From NCBI GenBank assembly GCA_947174495.1, contig CAMWJC010000028.1, positions 1-37,232 of the forward strand: DNA of 37,232 nt, written 5' to 3'. A program made the position numbers and the translations under genes. Source of the stretch: an uncultured Lachnospiraceae bacterium. GTDB lineage: Bacteria > Bacillota > Clostridia > Lachnospirales > Lachnospiraceae. The notes beneath the pieces were generated by a model. That model made no database searches, was not told the origin of the DNA, and saw only the letters and a list, made by a program, of their open reading frames with translations. Within the stretch, counting starts at the first letter, position 1. Every line of letters starts with the position of its first letter. Shown here one piece after another: positions 1-8,183 of the stretch.

Positions 1-282
1 CATATAGCTAAAATAGTAATCATTGCTTTCATGCAGGGAATTCGAAGGATTTTCCAACACAATAAATAACTTATAATAAGTGGTTCCCTCACGATTCTCC
101 CCTTGATATGTATCTCCTATCACTTCTGCCTGTACATCTTTGATTTGAGGCACTGACATAGCTTTTACATCATACGCTACCGATTCTCTTGAGGCAAAAT
201 AGTACACTACCCCTAATAGCATGGCAAAGCAGCAAAATACGGAAAAAAGGATCGTCATAACAATCTTAACTGCCTGTTTCAT
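1..282 (-). CDS. Partial membrane-anchored protein, 3' end outside window
   Basis: The reading frame is open from an ATG at 282 to the window edge, so only the first 94 residues are visible. The protein begins MKQAVKIVMTILFSVFCC, a basic start followed by a hydrophobic stretch at about residues 7-29. This is a signal anchor or uncleaved signal peptide, with the rest presumably outside the cell. The visible extracytoplasmic part (for example TYYKLFIVLENPSNS) resembles a small beta-rich domain. The ATG overlaps the stop of the upstream gene by four bases (ATGA), so the two are probably translationally coupled. Both are membrane proteins of similar topology and may work together. I do not recognise the family. 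Confidence 0.7.
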   Translation of the reverse strand, partial: MKQAVKIVMTILFSVFCCFAMLLGVVYYFASRESVAYDVKAMSVPQIKDVQAEVIGDTYQGENREGTTYYKLFIVLENPSNSLHESNDYYFSYM

Positions 283-1223
283 TGCCAGCCCTCGCTTTCT
301 CTGACCTCTTCCAGCCATTCTTCACTATCCCTGAGTTCGGAAATTTTCAGATTTTTCTCGTAACGACGAGTCAAAACCGATATCTTCTGCTCTGTTTTTC
401 GTTCCTCCGCATAAAAAGTAATCTCCCTGGTCTTTTCCGGAACAAAAAAGAAGAAAAAACCGCACTCATCGCTGCCATTTCCGAGTCCGTAAGAAGAACA
501 CATTTCATCCCTTTTAAATCCCATGATGGTAAGTGTAGAAAGAATCGTCTCATCACGGACACAGCGGCGAAAGCCCCTTTGTTCCCCCAGATCACAACCG
601 ATAAACATATCTCTAAGTGCATATTGACCAGATTTGTACTCTTGGCTTTCTATCTGCACCGGCACCGCAATCAACATTTCTCCCTCCGGTATTCCCAGTA
701 ATTGTTTATCCGTATTCTGGCTGAAAACGATACAAGCATCCCAAGCAAGCGTAACTATATTATTATCATATACCGGGAAACTGTCTTCATCCACCACAAT
801 ACGCTCATAATCAAGCTTCCTGTTTCGATAATCTGCGTTACTTTTGAAATGCCCTGCCGCTAATATGCTTACAGACACTACGATTATAGATAAAGCCAAA
901 AAAAAGAGATTGATCATCAGAAAAATCGGAAACTCCTTTTTGTTTCCCTGACTTTGATCTATTGTCTGACCTCTTCTCTGTTCCTTAGAATTATCATTTC
1001 TTTGGTATGTATAGGCCGGCTGATTGGGTATCCCATATGTCGGTTCTTCCTGAAATGTTTCGGTATCCGTATAAGGATTTCCCATATCCGTATTGGAGCT
1101 CTGTGATTCCTTATTTTCGGCCTGCTCATTCTTATCGTTCAGCCAGTTGCCCGTAATAACCGGTTTATTCCAGAAATCGTCATCACTTTTTCCCCAAAAG
1201 TCATTGTCCTTCTTATCCGCCAT
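279..1223 (-). CDS. Uncharacterised single-pass membrane protein
   Basis: This 314-residue protein has three visible parts. Residues 1-95 are polar and low in complexity, with a repeated FW motif (NDFWGK, DDFWNK) and many Asn, Gln and Tyr. Residues 99-123 form one strong transmembrane helix (FLMINLFFLALSIIVVSVSI). Residues 130-314 are probably an extracytoplasmic domain with Cys in RDMFIGCDLGEQ and RRCVRDE. The start is an ATG preceded by GGGGAGA. It follows gpsA by 24 bp and overlaps the next membrane gene by four bases, so it is the penultimate visible gene of the der-plsY-gpsA run. The tail plus single helix plus outer domain suggests a sensor or scaffold, but this is inference. Confidence 0.75.
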   Translation of the reverse strand: MADKKDNDFWGKSDDDFWNKPVITGNWLNDKNEQAENKESQSSNTDMGNPYTDTETFQEEPTYGIPNQPAYTYQRNDNSKEQRRGQTIDQSQGNKKEFPIFLMINLFFLALSIIVVSVSILAAGHFKSNADYRNRKLDYERIVVDEDSFPVYDNNIVTLAWDACIVFSQNTDKQLLGIPEGEMLIAVPVQIESQEYKSGQYALRDMFIGCDLGEQRGFRRCVRDETILSTLTIMGFKRDEMCSSYGLGNGSDECGFFFFFVPEKTREITFYAEERKTEQKISVLTRRYEKNLKISELRDSEEWLEEVRESEGWQ

Positions 1224-1247
1224 CTTATCTCCCCTTACATGTATCTA

Positions 1248-2285
1248 TTACCACGGAACCTCTATACTGTTCTGGTAAAGCTGCCGCAAATCGATATTCT
1301 CCACCTTCTTATCCCGAAGCATCAATTCTTTCACTGCCTCTGATGCGGGCATCCCCTCAAATAAAATCCGGTTAACCTGTTCAATGATCGGCATGCTCAC
1401 CTGGTATTTCTGAGAAAGAGCATAGCCTGCCTTTGCGGAGTAAACGCCTTCCACTACCATCTTGACTTCTTTCATGGCTTCTTCCATGGAAGCCCCCTGT
1501 CCAATCAAAATTCCGGCTCTGCGGTTCCTGGAATGCATGGAAGCGCAAGTGACAATCAGATCACCAATGCCGGTAAGTCCATAAAATGTCTCAATTCTTC
1601 CGCCCATACTAATACCCAGTCTGGCTATCTCCGCAATTCCTCTTGTGATCAGTGCCGCCTTAGTATTATCGCCGTATCCTAATCCATCCGCCATACCTGC
1701 CGCCAATGCAACAACATTTTTAAGAGCTGCGCCAAGTTCGATCCCAAGCACATCAGAACTGATATAAACCCGAAACACCGGACTCATAAATAAATTCTGA
1801 AGATATTCTGCTGTTTCCCGATCCTTAGAACCTACCACTATGGTTGTGGGAATTCCTTTTCCCACTTCCTCGGCATGAGAAGGCCCTGAAAGCACTGCCA
1901 CATTCGCATCAGGGATTTCTTCTTCAATAATCTCTGATAAGGTCATCAGTGTTTTCTCTTCAATTCCCTTTGCTACATTTATAATCTTCTTTCCTTTTTC
2001 CACATAAGGCGCCATTTTTGCTGCTGTACTTCTTGTAAAAGGAGAAGGGACAGCAAGTACCAGCGCATCTTTTCCTCTGACGGCTGCTTCAAGATCCGTA
2101 GTAAATTCCATATCATCCTTAAGGATTACTCCGGGCAGCTTATCCTTCTGTTCATGACATTCTTTAAGCATCCGGATTTCTTCTTCCATAATCGACCATA
2201 TAGTAATCTCATGTTGATTATTACCAAGCAGCCATGCCAGCGCCGTACCCCAGCTTCCTGCACCTATAATTCCAATCTTTGCCAT
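1248..2285 (-). CDS. gpsA: Glycerol-3-phosphate dehydrogenase [NAD(P)+]
   Basis: GpsA reduces dihydroxyacetone phosphate to sn-glycerol 3-phosphate, the backbone for phospholipid synthesis, in the cytoplasm. The 345-residue protein has the family length. It shows the N-terminal Rossmann motif GIIGAGSWGTALAWLLG, the middle motif VLSGPSHAEEV, and the catalytic lysine segment GAALKNVVALAAG in the C-terminal helical domain. The start is an ATG behind a good Shine-Dalgarno sequence (AAAGGAGA). It sits 21 bp downstream of plsY, the acyltransferase that uses its product, so the pair forms a pathway unit. Confidence 0.96.
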   Translation of the reverse strand: MAKIGIIGAGSWGTALAWLLGNNQHEITIWSIMEEEIRMLKECHEQKDKLPGVILKDDMEFTTDLEAAVRGKDALVLAVPSPFTRSTAAKMAPYVEKGKKIINVAKGIEEKTLMTLSEIIEEEIPDANVAVLSGPSHAEEVGKGIPTTIVVGSKDRETAEYLQNLFMSPVFRVYISSDVLGIELGAALKNVVALAAGMADGLGYGDNTKAALITRGIAEIARLGISMGGRIETFYGLTGIGDLIVTCASMHSRNRRAGILIGQGASMEEAMKEVKMVVEGVYSAKAGYALSQKYQVSMPIIEQVNRILFEGMPASEAVKELMLRDKKVENIDLRQLYQNSIEVPW

Positions 2286-2306
2286 TTCCTGTTCTCCTTT
2301 CCATGA

Positions 2307-2969
2307 TCACTGCTTGTTCTTTTTGGTCAGGTAGGTCTTCCTCTCCTCGCCTTTTATAAGACGCTTTATATTTTCCCGATGTTTATAATAAGCAAGTATG
2401 GTCAAAAGTGCTGTGATAATATACATTTCGATCAGCACCTGCTGGGATGCACCGAAAACTCCCATCTGCCCGGTAACCACCATCTGAATCATTAAACCTG
2501 CATAAACCAACAGCGACCCAAGAGAAACATAATGTGTAGTAAAAAAGATTCCAAAGAAAACAATTACACCCATAACTATAAAATAAGGGTGAAAAGCAAG
2601 AATCAAACCTGCTGTCGCCGCAATCCCCTTTCCTCCCTTAAAATGAAGATAAAAAGGAAAATTGTGACCTAAAATTGCTCCGGCAGCCGCATAGAGTTTC
2701 AGTAAATAGATTTCGTTCGGATGTGTTTTGTCAAAAAGAACACTGCACAGAACGATAGCAAGAATGCATTTGATTATATCTCCGGCAAGAACAATAAGTC
2801 CTGCTTTCGTGCCAAGTACGCGCAAAGTGTTGGTGGTTCCTGCATTACCACTTCCATGCTCCCTAATATCAATCCCGTGAAGCTTACCATAAATAAATGC
2901 TGTCTGAAACAGACCAAATAAATAACCGATTACAATACAGATGATACGTTCCAAATCACTTTCCCTCAT
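2307..2969 (-). CDS. plsY: Acyl-phosphate:glycerol-3-phosphate acyltransferase
   Basis: PlsY is the membrane enzyme that transfers an acyl group from acyl-phosphate to glycerol 3-phosphate, giving lysophosphatidate. The 220 residues contain several hydrophobic helices and the three family motifs: GSGNAGTTNTLRVLG near residue 40, GHNFPFYLHFKGGKGIA near residue 100, and a weaker third motif near TTHYVSLGSL. The C-terminal tail is basic. The gene overlaps the end of der by 14 bp and lies just upstream of gpsA, which makes its substrate. Confidence 0.95.
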   Translation of the reverse strand: MRESDLERIICIVIGYLFGLFQTAFIYGKLHGIDIREHGSGNAGTTNTLRVLGTKAGLIVLAGDIIKCILAIVLCSVLFDKTHPNEIYLLKLYAAAGAILGHNFPFYLHFKGGKGIAATAGLILAFHPYFIVMGVIVFFGIFFTTHYVSLGSLLVYAGLMIQMVVTGQMGVFGASQQVLIEMYIITALLTILAYYKHRENIKRLIKGEERKTYLTKKNKQ

Positions 2970-4290
2970 TTCTTTCTCTGATAATAAATTTCAGCGGAGT
3001 CCCCTTAAATCCAAAAGCTTCCCTGATCTGGTTTTCTATATATCTTGTATAAGAAAAATGCATCAGTTCCTTATCATTAACAAAAATAACAAATGTGGGC
3101 GGTTTTACACCTACCTGAGTAATGTAATAGAGGCGAAGCCTCTTCCCCTTATCTGAAGGAGGCTGCTGCATGGCTACCGCTTCGCTCATGATCTCATTGA
3201 GAACCCCGGTGGATATCCGCATGGCATGATTCTCGTGGACCATATCAATAAGATCATATAGCTTTGGAAGCCTCTGCCCTGTCACTGCGGATATATAAGT
3301 AATCTCCGCGTAAGGCATATAAGATAAAACATTTCGTATCTTCGCCGAATAACGGTTAACCGTCTTATTATCCTTCTCTATGGCATCCCACTTATTGACT
3401 GCAATGATTACCGCTTTCCCACGTTCATGCGCAATTCCTGCAATCTTTGCATCCTGCTCAGTAACTCCCTCTATGGCATCAATAAGCAGAATCACAACAT
3501 CGGCTCTTTCAACAGCTCCTACTGTCCTCACGATCATATAACGTTCCAGTTCTTCTTTGATCTTATTCTTGCGCCGAAGGCCTGCTGTGTCAATAAAGAT
3601 ATAATCTTTTTTATTGTGTGTAACTGGCGTATCCACGGCATCACGGGTGGTGCCCGCAATATCTGATACAATCAGACGGTTCTCACCGATAAGCTTATTG
3701 ATCAGGGAAGATTTTCCAACATTCGGCTTTCCAACGATTGCCACCCTGACAACATCCTCATCCTCTTCCTGATCACCGCCTTCTCCAAAATAAGAAATAA
3801 CTTCATCCAGAAGATCACCTATCCCCAGTTGATTGGCTGCTGAGATTGGATGCGGTTCTCCGATTCCCAGGTTATAAAATTCGTAGGTATCTGCCATATA
3901 TTTTTCATAATTATCAACTTTATTTACCACCAGCAAAATCGGTTTGTGAGAACGCCGCAGCATGTCCGCCACCTTGGAATCCGCATCTACTAATCCCTGT
4001 CTGACATCCACCATGAACAAGATCACATCCGCAGTATCTATGGCAATCTGTGCCTGTTCCCGCATCTGCGATAAGATCACATCGCTGCTGTCCGGCTCAA
4101 TTCCTCCGGTATCAATCAGAGTAAACTGTCGGTCCAGCCATGAAACATCCGCATAAATTCTGTCTCTGGTGATTCCCGGTGTATCTTTAACAATTGAAAT
4201 CCTCTGCCCTGCCAGTGCGTTGAATAATGTTGACTTACCAACATTCGGTCTTCCAACCACTGCAACAATAGGCTTTCTTTTTGTACTCAT
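2956..4290 (-). CDS. der: Ribosome-associated GTPase Der (EngA)
   Basis: Der is an essential GTPase with two tandem G domains that acts in late assembly of the 50S ribosomal subunit. Of 444 residues, the first G domain carries GRPNVGKSTL, DTGG and NKVD; the second carries GKPNVGKSSL, DTAGLRRKNK and NKWD. A C-terminal KH-like domain ends in GTPLKFIIRER, typical of the family. The ATG follows GAGGAG and lies 8 bp after the DUF512 stop codon, so the genes are cotranscribed. Nothing is missing or unusual. Confidence 0.97.
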   Translation of the reverse strand: MSTKRKPIVAVVGRPNVGKSTLFNALAGQRISIVKDTPGITRDRIYADVSWLDRQFTLIDTGGIEPDSSDVILSQMREQAQIAIDTADVILFMVDVRQGLVDADSKVADMLRRSHKPILLVVNKVDNYEKYMADTYEFYNLGIGEPHPISAANQLGIGDLLDEVISYFGEGGDQEEDEDVVRVAIVGKPNVGKSSLINKLIGENRLIVSDIAGTTRDAVDTPVTHNKKDYIFIDTAGLRRKNKIKEELERYMIVRTVGAVERADVVILLIDAIEGVTEQDAKIAGIAHERGKAVIIAVNKWDAIEKDNKTVNRYSAKIRNVLSYMPYAEITYISAVTGQRLPKLYDLIDMVHENHAMRISTGVLNEIMSEAVAMQQPPSDKGKRLRLYYITQVGVKPPTFVIFVNDKELMHFSYTRYIENQIREAFGFKGTPLKFIIRERNEGK

Positions 4291-4297
4291 ATTCTCC

Positions 4298-5671
4298 TCA
4301 CTTCTCTTCTAAAACAGCTTCTACAAAGTCATATCCGCTTGATTTTACAATATCTATTTTTACTTGTAAAGTCTTTTCCATTTCATCTATTGTCACATCG
4401 TCTAGCAATACCCTTTCTCCGCTTCTCAGTACATTTTCAGGAAGTAAAAGTCTTTCTCCTAGTTCTTTCCCCTTTAACTGCCGTATGATATCTCCGCCTG
4501 TGAGAAGACCGGAAACAGTGATCATTTCACCGAAAAACTCATTGATAATCTCATATACCCGGATCTGCAGTCCCGGAACCGCTTCCATAAGCTGCTGTGC
4601 CATCCTTAAAATATATGGATACGCAAGCCTTCCGGTTGCCATGGACAATGTCCTTGGCTTCCCCTGCTTTCGCTCTGCTCGTTTTGGTTCTGTTTCCTTA
4701 CGCTCTGCTTTCTGACCCCTTAACTCCTGCAATGCCTCCTCAAATTCGTTCAACAACAGTCTCAGCATTCCCACGCCGTTCTCAAGCTGAAGATATCCGT
4801 CATAGCTTTCTTCTTCCGGAAGCTCCCAGCCTGCAAGAATATACCATTCATCACTGGCGTGGACAAAATGAATTCCAAATCGTTCCATGCATTCCCGCTG
4901 AAAACCATGGATCAACGAAAGCACTTCCCTTGCCTCCTCACGCTCAAAAGGTTCCAGGGGATAAAGCCCCTCTCGATACTTCGAAAGCCCAACCGGAACT
5001 ACCGACACACTTTCAAGGAGCGGTGCATACTCCATCAGTTTACGAATGCTATACACTAATTCCGTGCCATCATTCACACCTTTGCAAAGCACAATCTGAC
5101 CGTTCATGGTAATTCCTGCTTCATATAGCATGTCCACCTTTTTAAGTGCTTCCCCAGCAAACCGGTTGTTTAGCATTTTACAGCGCAGCTCCGGATTCAT
5201 TGTCTGAAAGGATATATTAATGGGCGACAAACGATATTTAATGATCCTTTCCATATCATGTTCCGACATATTGGTAAGAGTCACATAATTCCCTTGCAGA
5301 AAAGAAAGTCTGGAATCATCATCCTTAAAATAAAGTGTGTCCCTCATTCCTTGTGGCATCTGGTCAATAAAACAGAAAATGCATTTATTGTGACAGGAAC
5401 GGTAATTGTCCAAAAGCCCGTTCTCAAACACAATCCCCAGGTCTTCATCCTCTTCCTTATCTACTTCCAAAAGCCATTGCTCTCCATCCGGCTTTTCGAT
5501 CAGGATCTCAATATATTCATCTTCCACATAATATTGATAGTCAAAAATATCTTCTATTTCATTCTCATTGATAGAAATCAGTTTATCTCCTGGCTCTATT
5601 TCAAGCTCTGCCGCAATACTTCCATTAAGTACTTCTTTTATAACATGTCCCTTTTGATTTTTCTCACTCAT
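4298..5671 (-). CDS. DUF512-family radical SAM protein with N-terminal PDZ-like domain
   Basis: This 457-residue protein belongs to the DUF512 radical SAM family, conserved in Clostridia and cyanobacteria and of unknown reaction. Residues 8-70 look like a PDZ domain (SIAAELEIEPGDKLISINE). The radical SAM cluster motif is CX3CX2C at Cys93, Cys97 and Cys100 (YRSCHNKCIFCFIDQMP). The DUF512 region follows, ending with TGGDIIRQLKGKELGE and LLDDVTIDEME. Near residue 325 there is a very basic stretch with two AERK-type repeats, which may be a lineage-specific insertion. The start codon has no close Shine-Dalgarno site; a tiny upstream frame (5668-5685) overlaps it. It heads the der-plsY-gpsA cluster. 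Confidence 0.9.
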   Translation of the reverse strand: MSEKNQKGHVIKEVLNGSIAAELEIEPGDKLISINENEIEDIFDYQYYVEDEYIEILIEKPDGEQWLLEVDKEEDEDLGIVFENGLLDNYRSCHNKCIFCFIDQMPQGMRDTLYFKDDDSRLSFLQGNYVTLTNMSEHDMERIIKYRLSPINISFQTMNPELRCKMLNNRFAGEALKKVDMLYEAGITMNGQIVLCKGVNDGTELVYSIRKLMEYAPLLESVSVVPVGLSKYREGLYPLEPFEREEAREVLSLIHGFQRECMERFGIHFVHASDEWYILAGWELPEEESYDGYLQLENGVGMLRLLLNEFEEALQELRGQKAERKETEPKRAERKQGKPRTLSMATGRLAYPYILRMAQQLMEAVPGLQIRVYEIINEFFGEMITVSGLLTGGDIIRQLKGKELGERLLLPENVLRSGERVLLDDVTIDEMEKTLQVKIDIVKSSGYDFVEAVLEEK

Positions 5672-5718
5672 ACTCTATACACCATCGCTCTTTCCTAATC
5701 TATTTTACAAGAAATTCC

Positions 5719-5747
5719 TTGACGTGTCACTAACATAATGATATAAA
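5719..5747 (+). promoter_or_regulatory. Sigma-A type promoter for PRPP synthetase gene
   Basis: A -35 box TTGACG (5719-5724) and a -10 box TATAAA (5742-5747) are separated by 17 bp. Transcription would start near 5754, about 35 bp before the ATG at 5789. The region is divergent with the DUF512 gene. Confidence 0.8.
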
Positions 5748-5788
5748 ATAAATTGATATTTTACTTAAGAATCATTGTGGAGGTTGTC

Positions 5789-6985
5789 ATGCCAAACATC
5801 TCAGAACTGGAAGCTGCTATTCCTGTCGCGCCTTTAAAACTGATTGTTTTGGAATCGGCGGCAAAATTAGGAAGCAGTGTCAACACTCATCTTGTAAATT
5901 TCAGAAGAGAAATTAAAAATATAGCCAAAAATGATCCTGCCTTTGAAGGGTATGTTTCTAATAATTATATTTTAGGAACTTCCTGTTATCGTTTCGGCTC
6001 CGGAGAGGGAAAAGCTGTGATTTCTGAATCTGTCAGAGGAAAAGATCTTTTTATTCTTGTGGACGTATGCAATCATAGCATTTCTTATACAATGAATGGT
6101 TATACCAATTATAAATCCCCTGATGACCATTACCAGGATCTGAAACGTGTGATTTCCGCTGCTAACGGCAAAGCCCACCGTATCAACGTGATCATGCCTT
6201 TCCTGTACGAAGGAAGACAGCACAAAAGGAATGGCAGAGAGTCCCTTGACTGTGCTTATGCCATTGAAGAGTTAAGTAATATGGGAGTAAGCAATTTTAT
6301 TACTTTCGATGCTCATGATCCCAGAGTCCAAAATGCGGAACCGCTGTGTGGATTTGACAATTTTACACCGCCCTATCAGTTCATAAGGGCGCTTCTTCGC
6401 ACCGATGACAGTCTTTTAATCGACAAAGAACACCTGATTGTCATCAGTCCTGATGAAGGAGCTCTTGACCGGGCTGTCTACTTCGCAAATGTTTTAGGCG
6501 TAGATACCGGAATGTTTTACAAACGGCGCGATTACTCCACCATCGTAAACGGAAAGAACCCCATTGTTGCACATGAATTTCTGGGAGATAATATTGACGG
6601 CAAAGATGTGATCATTATTGACGATATGATTTCCTCCGGTGGAAGCATGATTGACACTGCCAAGCAATTAAAGGCAATGAATGCCAAACATGTTTACATA
6701 TGCTGTACCTTTGGTTTGTTTACGGATGGTCTTGACCGTTTTGATGAGGCTTACGAAAAATGCTACTTTGACAAAATTGTTACCACAAATCTCACATATC
6801 AGCGTGCGGAGCTCAAATCCCGCCCTTACTATGTAGAAGCCGATATGAGCAAATTCCTTGCTTCTATCATCGACTTTATGAACCATGATTCTTCTATGTC
6901 AAATGTGTACACACCCACTGATAAGATTCATGAGTTCCTTGCAAGATATAATAATCGGGAAGATATTTCCCAAATGGACTCTTGA
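5789..6985 (+). CDS. prs: Ribose-phosphate pyrophosphokinase, long form
   Basis: This enzyme makes PRPP from ribose 5-phosphate and ATP, feeding purine, pyrimidine, His and Trp synthesis. The PRPP-binding loop is clear (VIIIDDMISSGGSMIDTA), preceded by the KRRDYSTIVNG segment, and the N-terminal half has the FITFDAHDPRVQNAEP motif that corresponds to the catalytic region. At 398 residues it is well above the roughly 315 of standard Prs. It has extra N-terminal sequence and a C-terminal tail, a variant seen in Clostridia. I chose the ATG at 5789 (MPNISELE) because TGGAGG lies just upstream; an in-frame ATG at 5753 has no such site. It is monocistronic with its own promoter and is followed 6 bp later by element A. 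Confidence 0.93.
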   Translation: MPNISELEAAIPVAPLKLIVLESAAKLGSSVNTHLVNFRREIKNIAKNDPAFEGYVSNNYILGTSCYRFGSGEGKAVISESVRGKDLFILVDVCNHSISYTMNGYTNYKSPDDHYQDLKRVISAANGKAHRINVIMPFLYEGRQHKRNGRESLDCAYAIEELSNMGVSNFITFDAHDPRVQNAEPLCGFDNFTPPYQFIRALLRTDDSLLIDKEHLIVISPDEGALDRAVYFANVLGVDTGMFYKRRDYSTIVNGKNPIVAHEFLGDNIDGKDVIIIDDMISSGGSMIDTAKQLKAMNAKHVYICCTFGLFTDGLDRFDEAYEKCYFDKIVTTNLTYQRAELKSRPYYVEADMSKFLASIIDFMNHDSSMSNVYTPTDKIHEFLARYNNREDISQMDS

Positions 6986-7018
6986 TTTTGTTCATTAAAT
7001 TAACGTTTAGCTGAGGTA

Positions 7019-7272
7019 GGGACTGAGTCATTTCAGCTTTCTGTGGCGATAGCGCCTTTCGGGATTTTGGGAACCCGGCCGTCACAAATGCCTATTAACT
7101 GCCCAGAGCCGAAACTCATACCCTGAATAATAGTTTCTATAAGACGAAATTATTTGTTCAGGGTATTTCGGACAACGTCTCTGGGCAGCAGCATTTTTGT
7201 GACAGCCGTTTCTCCAAAATCCATCGAAAGATCACTATAAGCCATGCGAAAGCTGAAACGACTTCAGTTCCC
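7019..7272. repeat. Long imperfect hairpin 1 of element A
   Basis: Nested complementary segments run over about 250 nt. From outside in they are GGGACTGAGTCATTTCAGC with its partner near 7249-7272, CTTTCGGGATTTTGG with CCAAAATCCATCGAAAG, GTCACAAATGC with GCATTTTTGTGAC, CTGCCCAGAG with CTCTGGGCAG, and ATACCCTGAATAAT with ATTATTTGTTCAGGGTAT. The apex is near 7145. Confidence 0.8.
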
Positions 7273-7379
7273 CTGCTATCACTTATACTATCGGCTAAAT
7301 ATGCTAACCGTCAGACTTTGTGTGAATTATTCAACATAGCTTACGCACTTAGCATATTACTACTTCTCAGCGTAAATCG

Positions 7380-7588
7380 AAATTCCCCGTTTAAAAACAA
7401 TGCGAAGAGCCTTTAAAATTTTTAGTGAAAAATCAAGAATCCGTCTTTCAGTAAATGTGCAGCCTGTTTTCTTTTGTTTGAACGTAGTGAGTTTGAAAAC
7501 AGGCTGCTAATATCATTTCTGAAAGCGGATTCTTAGATTTTACCTAAAAATTTTATCAGCCAAGTATTGTTTTTAATCGGGGAATTTC
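7380..7588. repeat. Long imperfect hairpin 2 of element A
   Basis: The arms pair in three tiers: AAATTCCCCG with CGGGGAATTT at the base, AAGAATCCG plus TCTTTCAG with CTGAAAG plus CGGATTCTT in the middle, and GCAGCCTGTTTTC with GAAAACAGGCTGC at the tip. The apical loop contains GAACGTAGTGAG. There is no T-run placed to suggest a simple terminator. Confidence 0.8.
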
Positions 7589-7653
7589 TAATCACACTTA
7601 GAATAGTACCCTCGCTAACCATTAATTTAATGACACTTGCAAACTATCGCCCC

Positions 7654-8139
7654 CTACTTTGTAACGGCATTATAAATCATATCAACCGTATCAGAAATAC
7701 TCATATCCCTTGTTATTGTTTTCTCAGGTATTACATTGGTATAATCTTTTTCCTTCCACCATCTTCTCATATCCTGTTCACCAAACTCTGCTCTATTAGG
7801 TTTGGTGGCATGCCGCCGCAATGTTTCTTCAAATGGCAGATCGTAATAGAAAGCAAAAATATCTGCGCCGTACTCTTTAACAGCTGTCTCAAATAAAGAC
7901 TCATAAACTTCCGAATCCAATATCCCCTCTAAAATCGTTATATCCGAATTTTGCCTGCCGTATTTCAACAATTGTATAATCAATGGCAGAGCCTCCGCGT
8001 CTTTAGCATATAGCATTTGCAACCGTACCATATCCTGCGAGATTAACATGGTATTTCGCCCAAATCTCTTTTGCAATTCTTTTGATACTGTTGTTTTTCC
8101 ACTGCCTGAATTTCCCCTTAATATTATAAGCTTGTGCAT
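7654..8139 (-). CDS. Small P-loop kinase / zeta-toxin-like ATPase
   Basis: This 161-residue protein opens with a beta strand and Walker A motif (MHKLIILRGNSGSGKTTV, motif at residues 9-17). A Walker B-like strand (ITILEGILDSEVY) and a lid-like segment rich in Arg (LRRHATKPNRAEFG) follow. That layout fits small-molecule kinases of the zeta toxin or chloramphenicol phosphotransferase type; the substrate is unknown. I place the start at the ATG at 8139, preceded by GGAGG with a seven-base gap; the frame is open further upstream but lacks such a site. The gene is 44 bp downstream of the serine hydrolase and may be its operon partner. No antitoxin-like gene sits next to it. Confidence 0.8.
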   Translation of the reverse strand: MHKLIILRGNSGSGKTTVSKELQKRFGRNTMLISQDMVRLQMLYAKDAEALPLIIQLLKYGRQNSDITILEGILDSEVYESLFETAVKEYGADIFAFYYDLPFEETLRRHATKPNRAEFGEQDMRRWWKEKDYTNVIPEKTITRDMSISDTVDMIYNAVTK

Positions 8140-8183
8140 CACTATTCCTCCAGTCCGTGATAGTATAGAGATCTCAAACTTTG

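Larger units (their letters stand above)
6992..7633. mobile_element. Palindromic element A, non-coding, with terminal inverted repeats
   Basis: The left end carries TAAATTAACGTTTAGCTGAG at 6996-7015. The right end, read in reverse complement at 7610-7629, matches it at 15 of 20 positions, and the flanking TCAT/ATGA extends the pairing outward. Between the ends are two long imperfect hairpins (7019-7272 and 7380-7588) and a linker of about 107 bp. I see no credible gene. The element fills the gap between the convergent PRPP synthetase and kinase genes, starting 6 bp after one stop and ending 20 bp before the other. It shares its terminal sequence and layout with elements B and C but its interior differs, so it is a divergent subfamily. 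A non-autonomous transposable element is the best guess; no target duplication is obvious. Confidence 0.7.

Noticed and set aside
4597-5112. 171-codon plus-strand open frame opposite the DUF512 gene
   Set aside because: Fully inside a recognised gene on the other strand; no domain or ribosome binding site.
6992-7633. Element A as an IS200/IS605-type or group II intron remnant
   Set aside because: Those element types lack terminal inverted repeats, and no tyrosine transposase, TnpB or reverse transcriptase sequence is visible. The terminal repeats fit a MITE-like element better.
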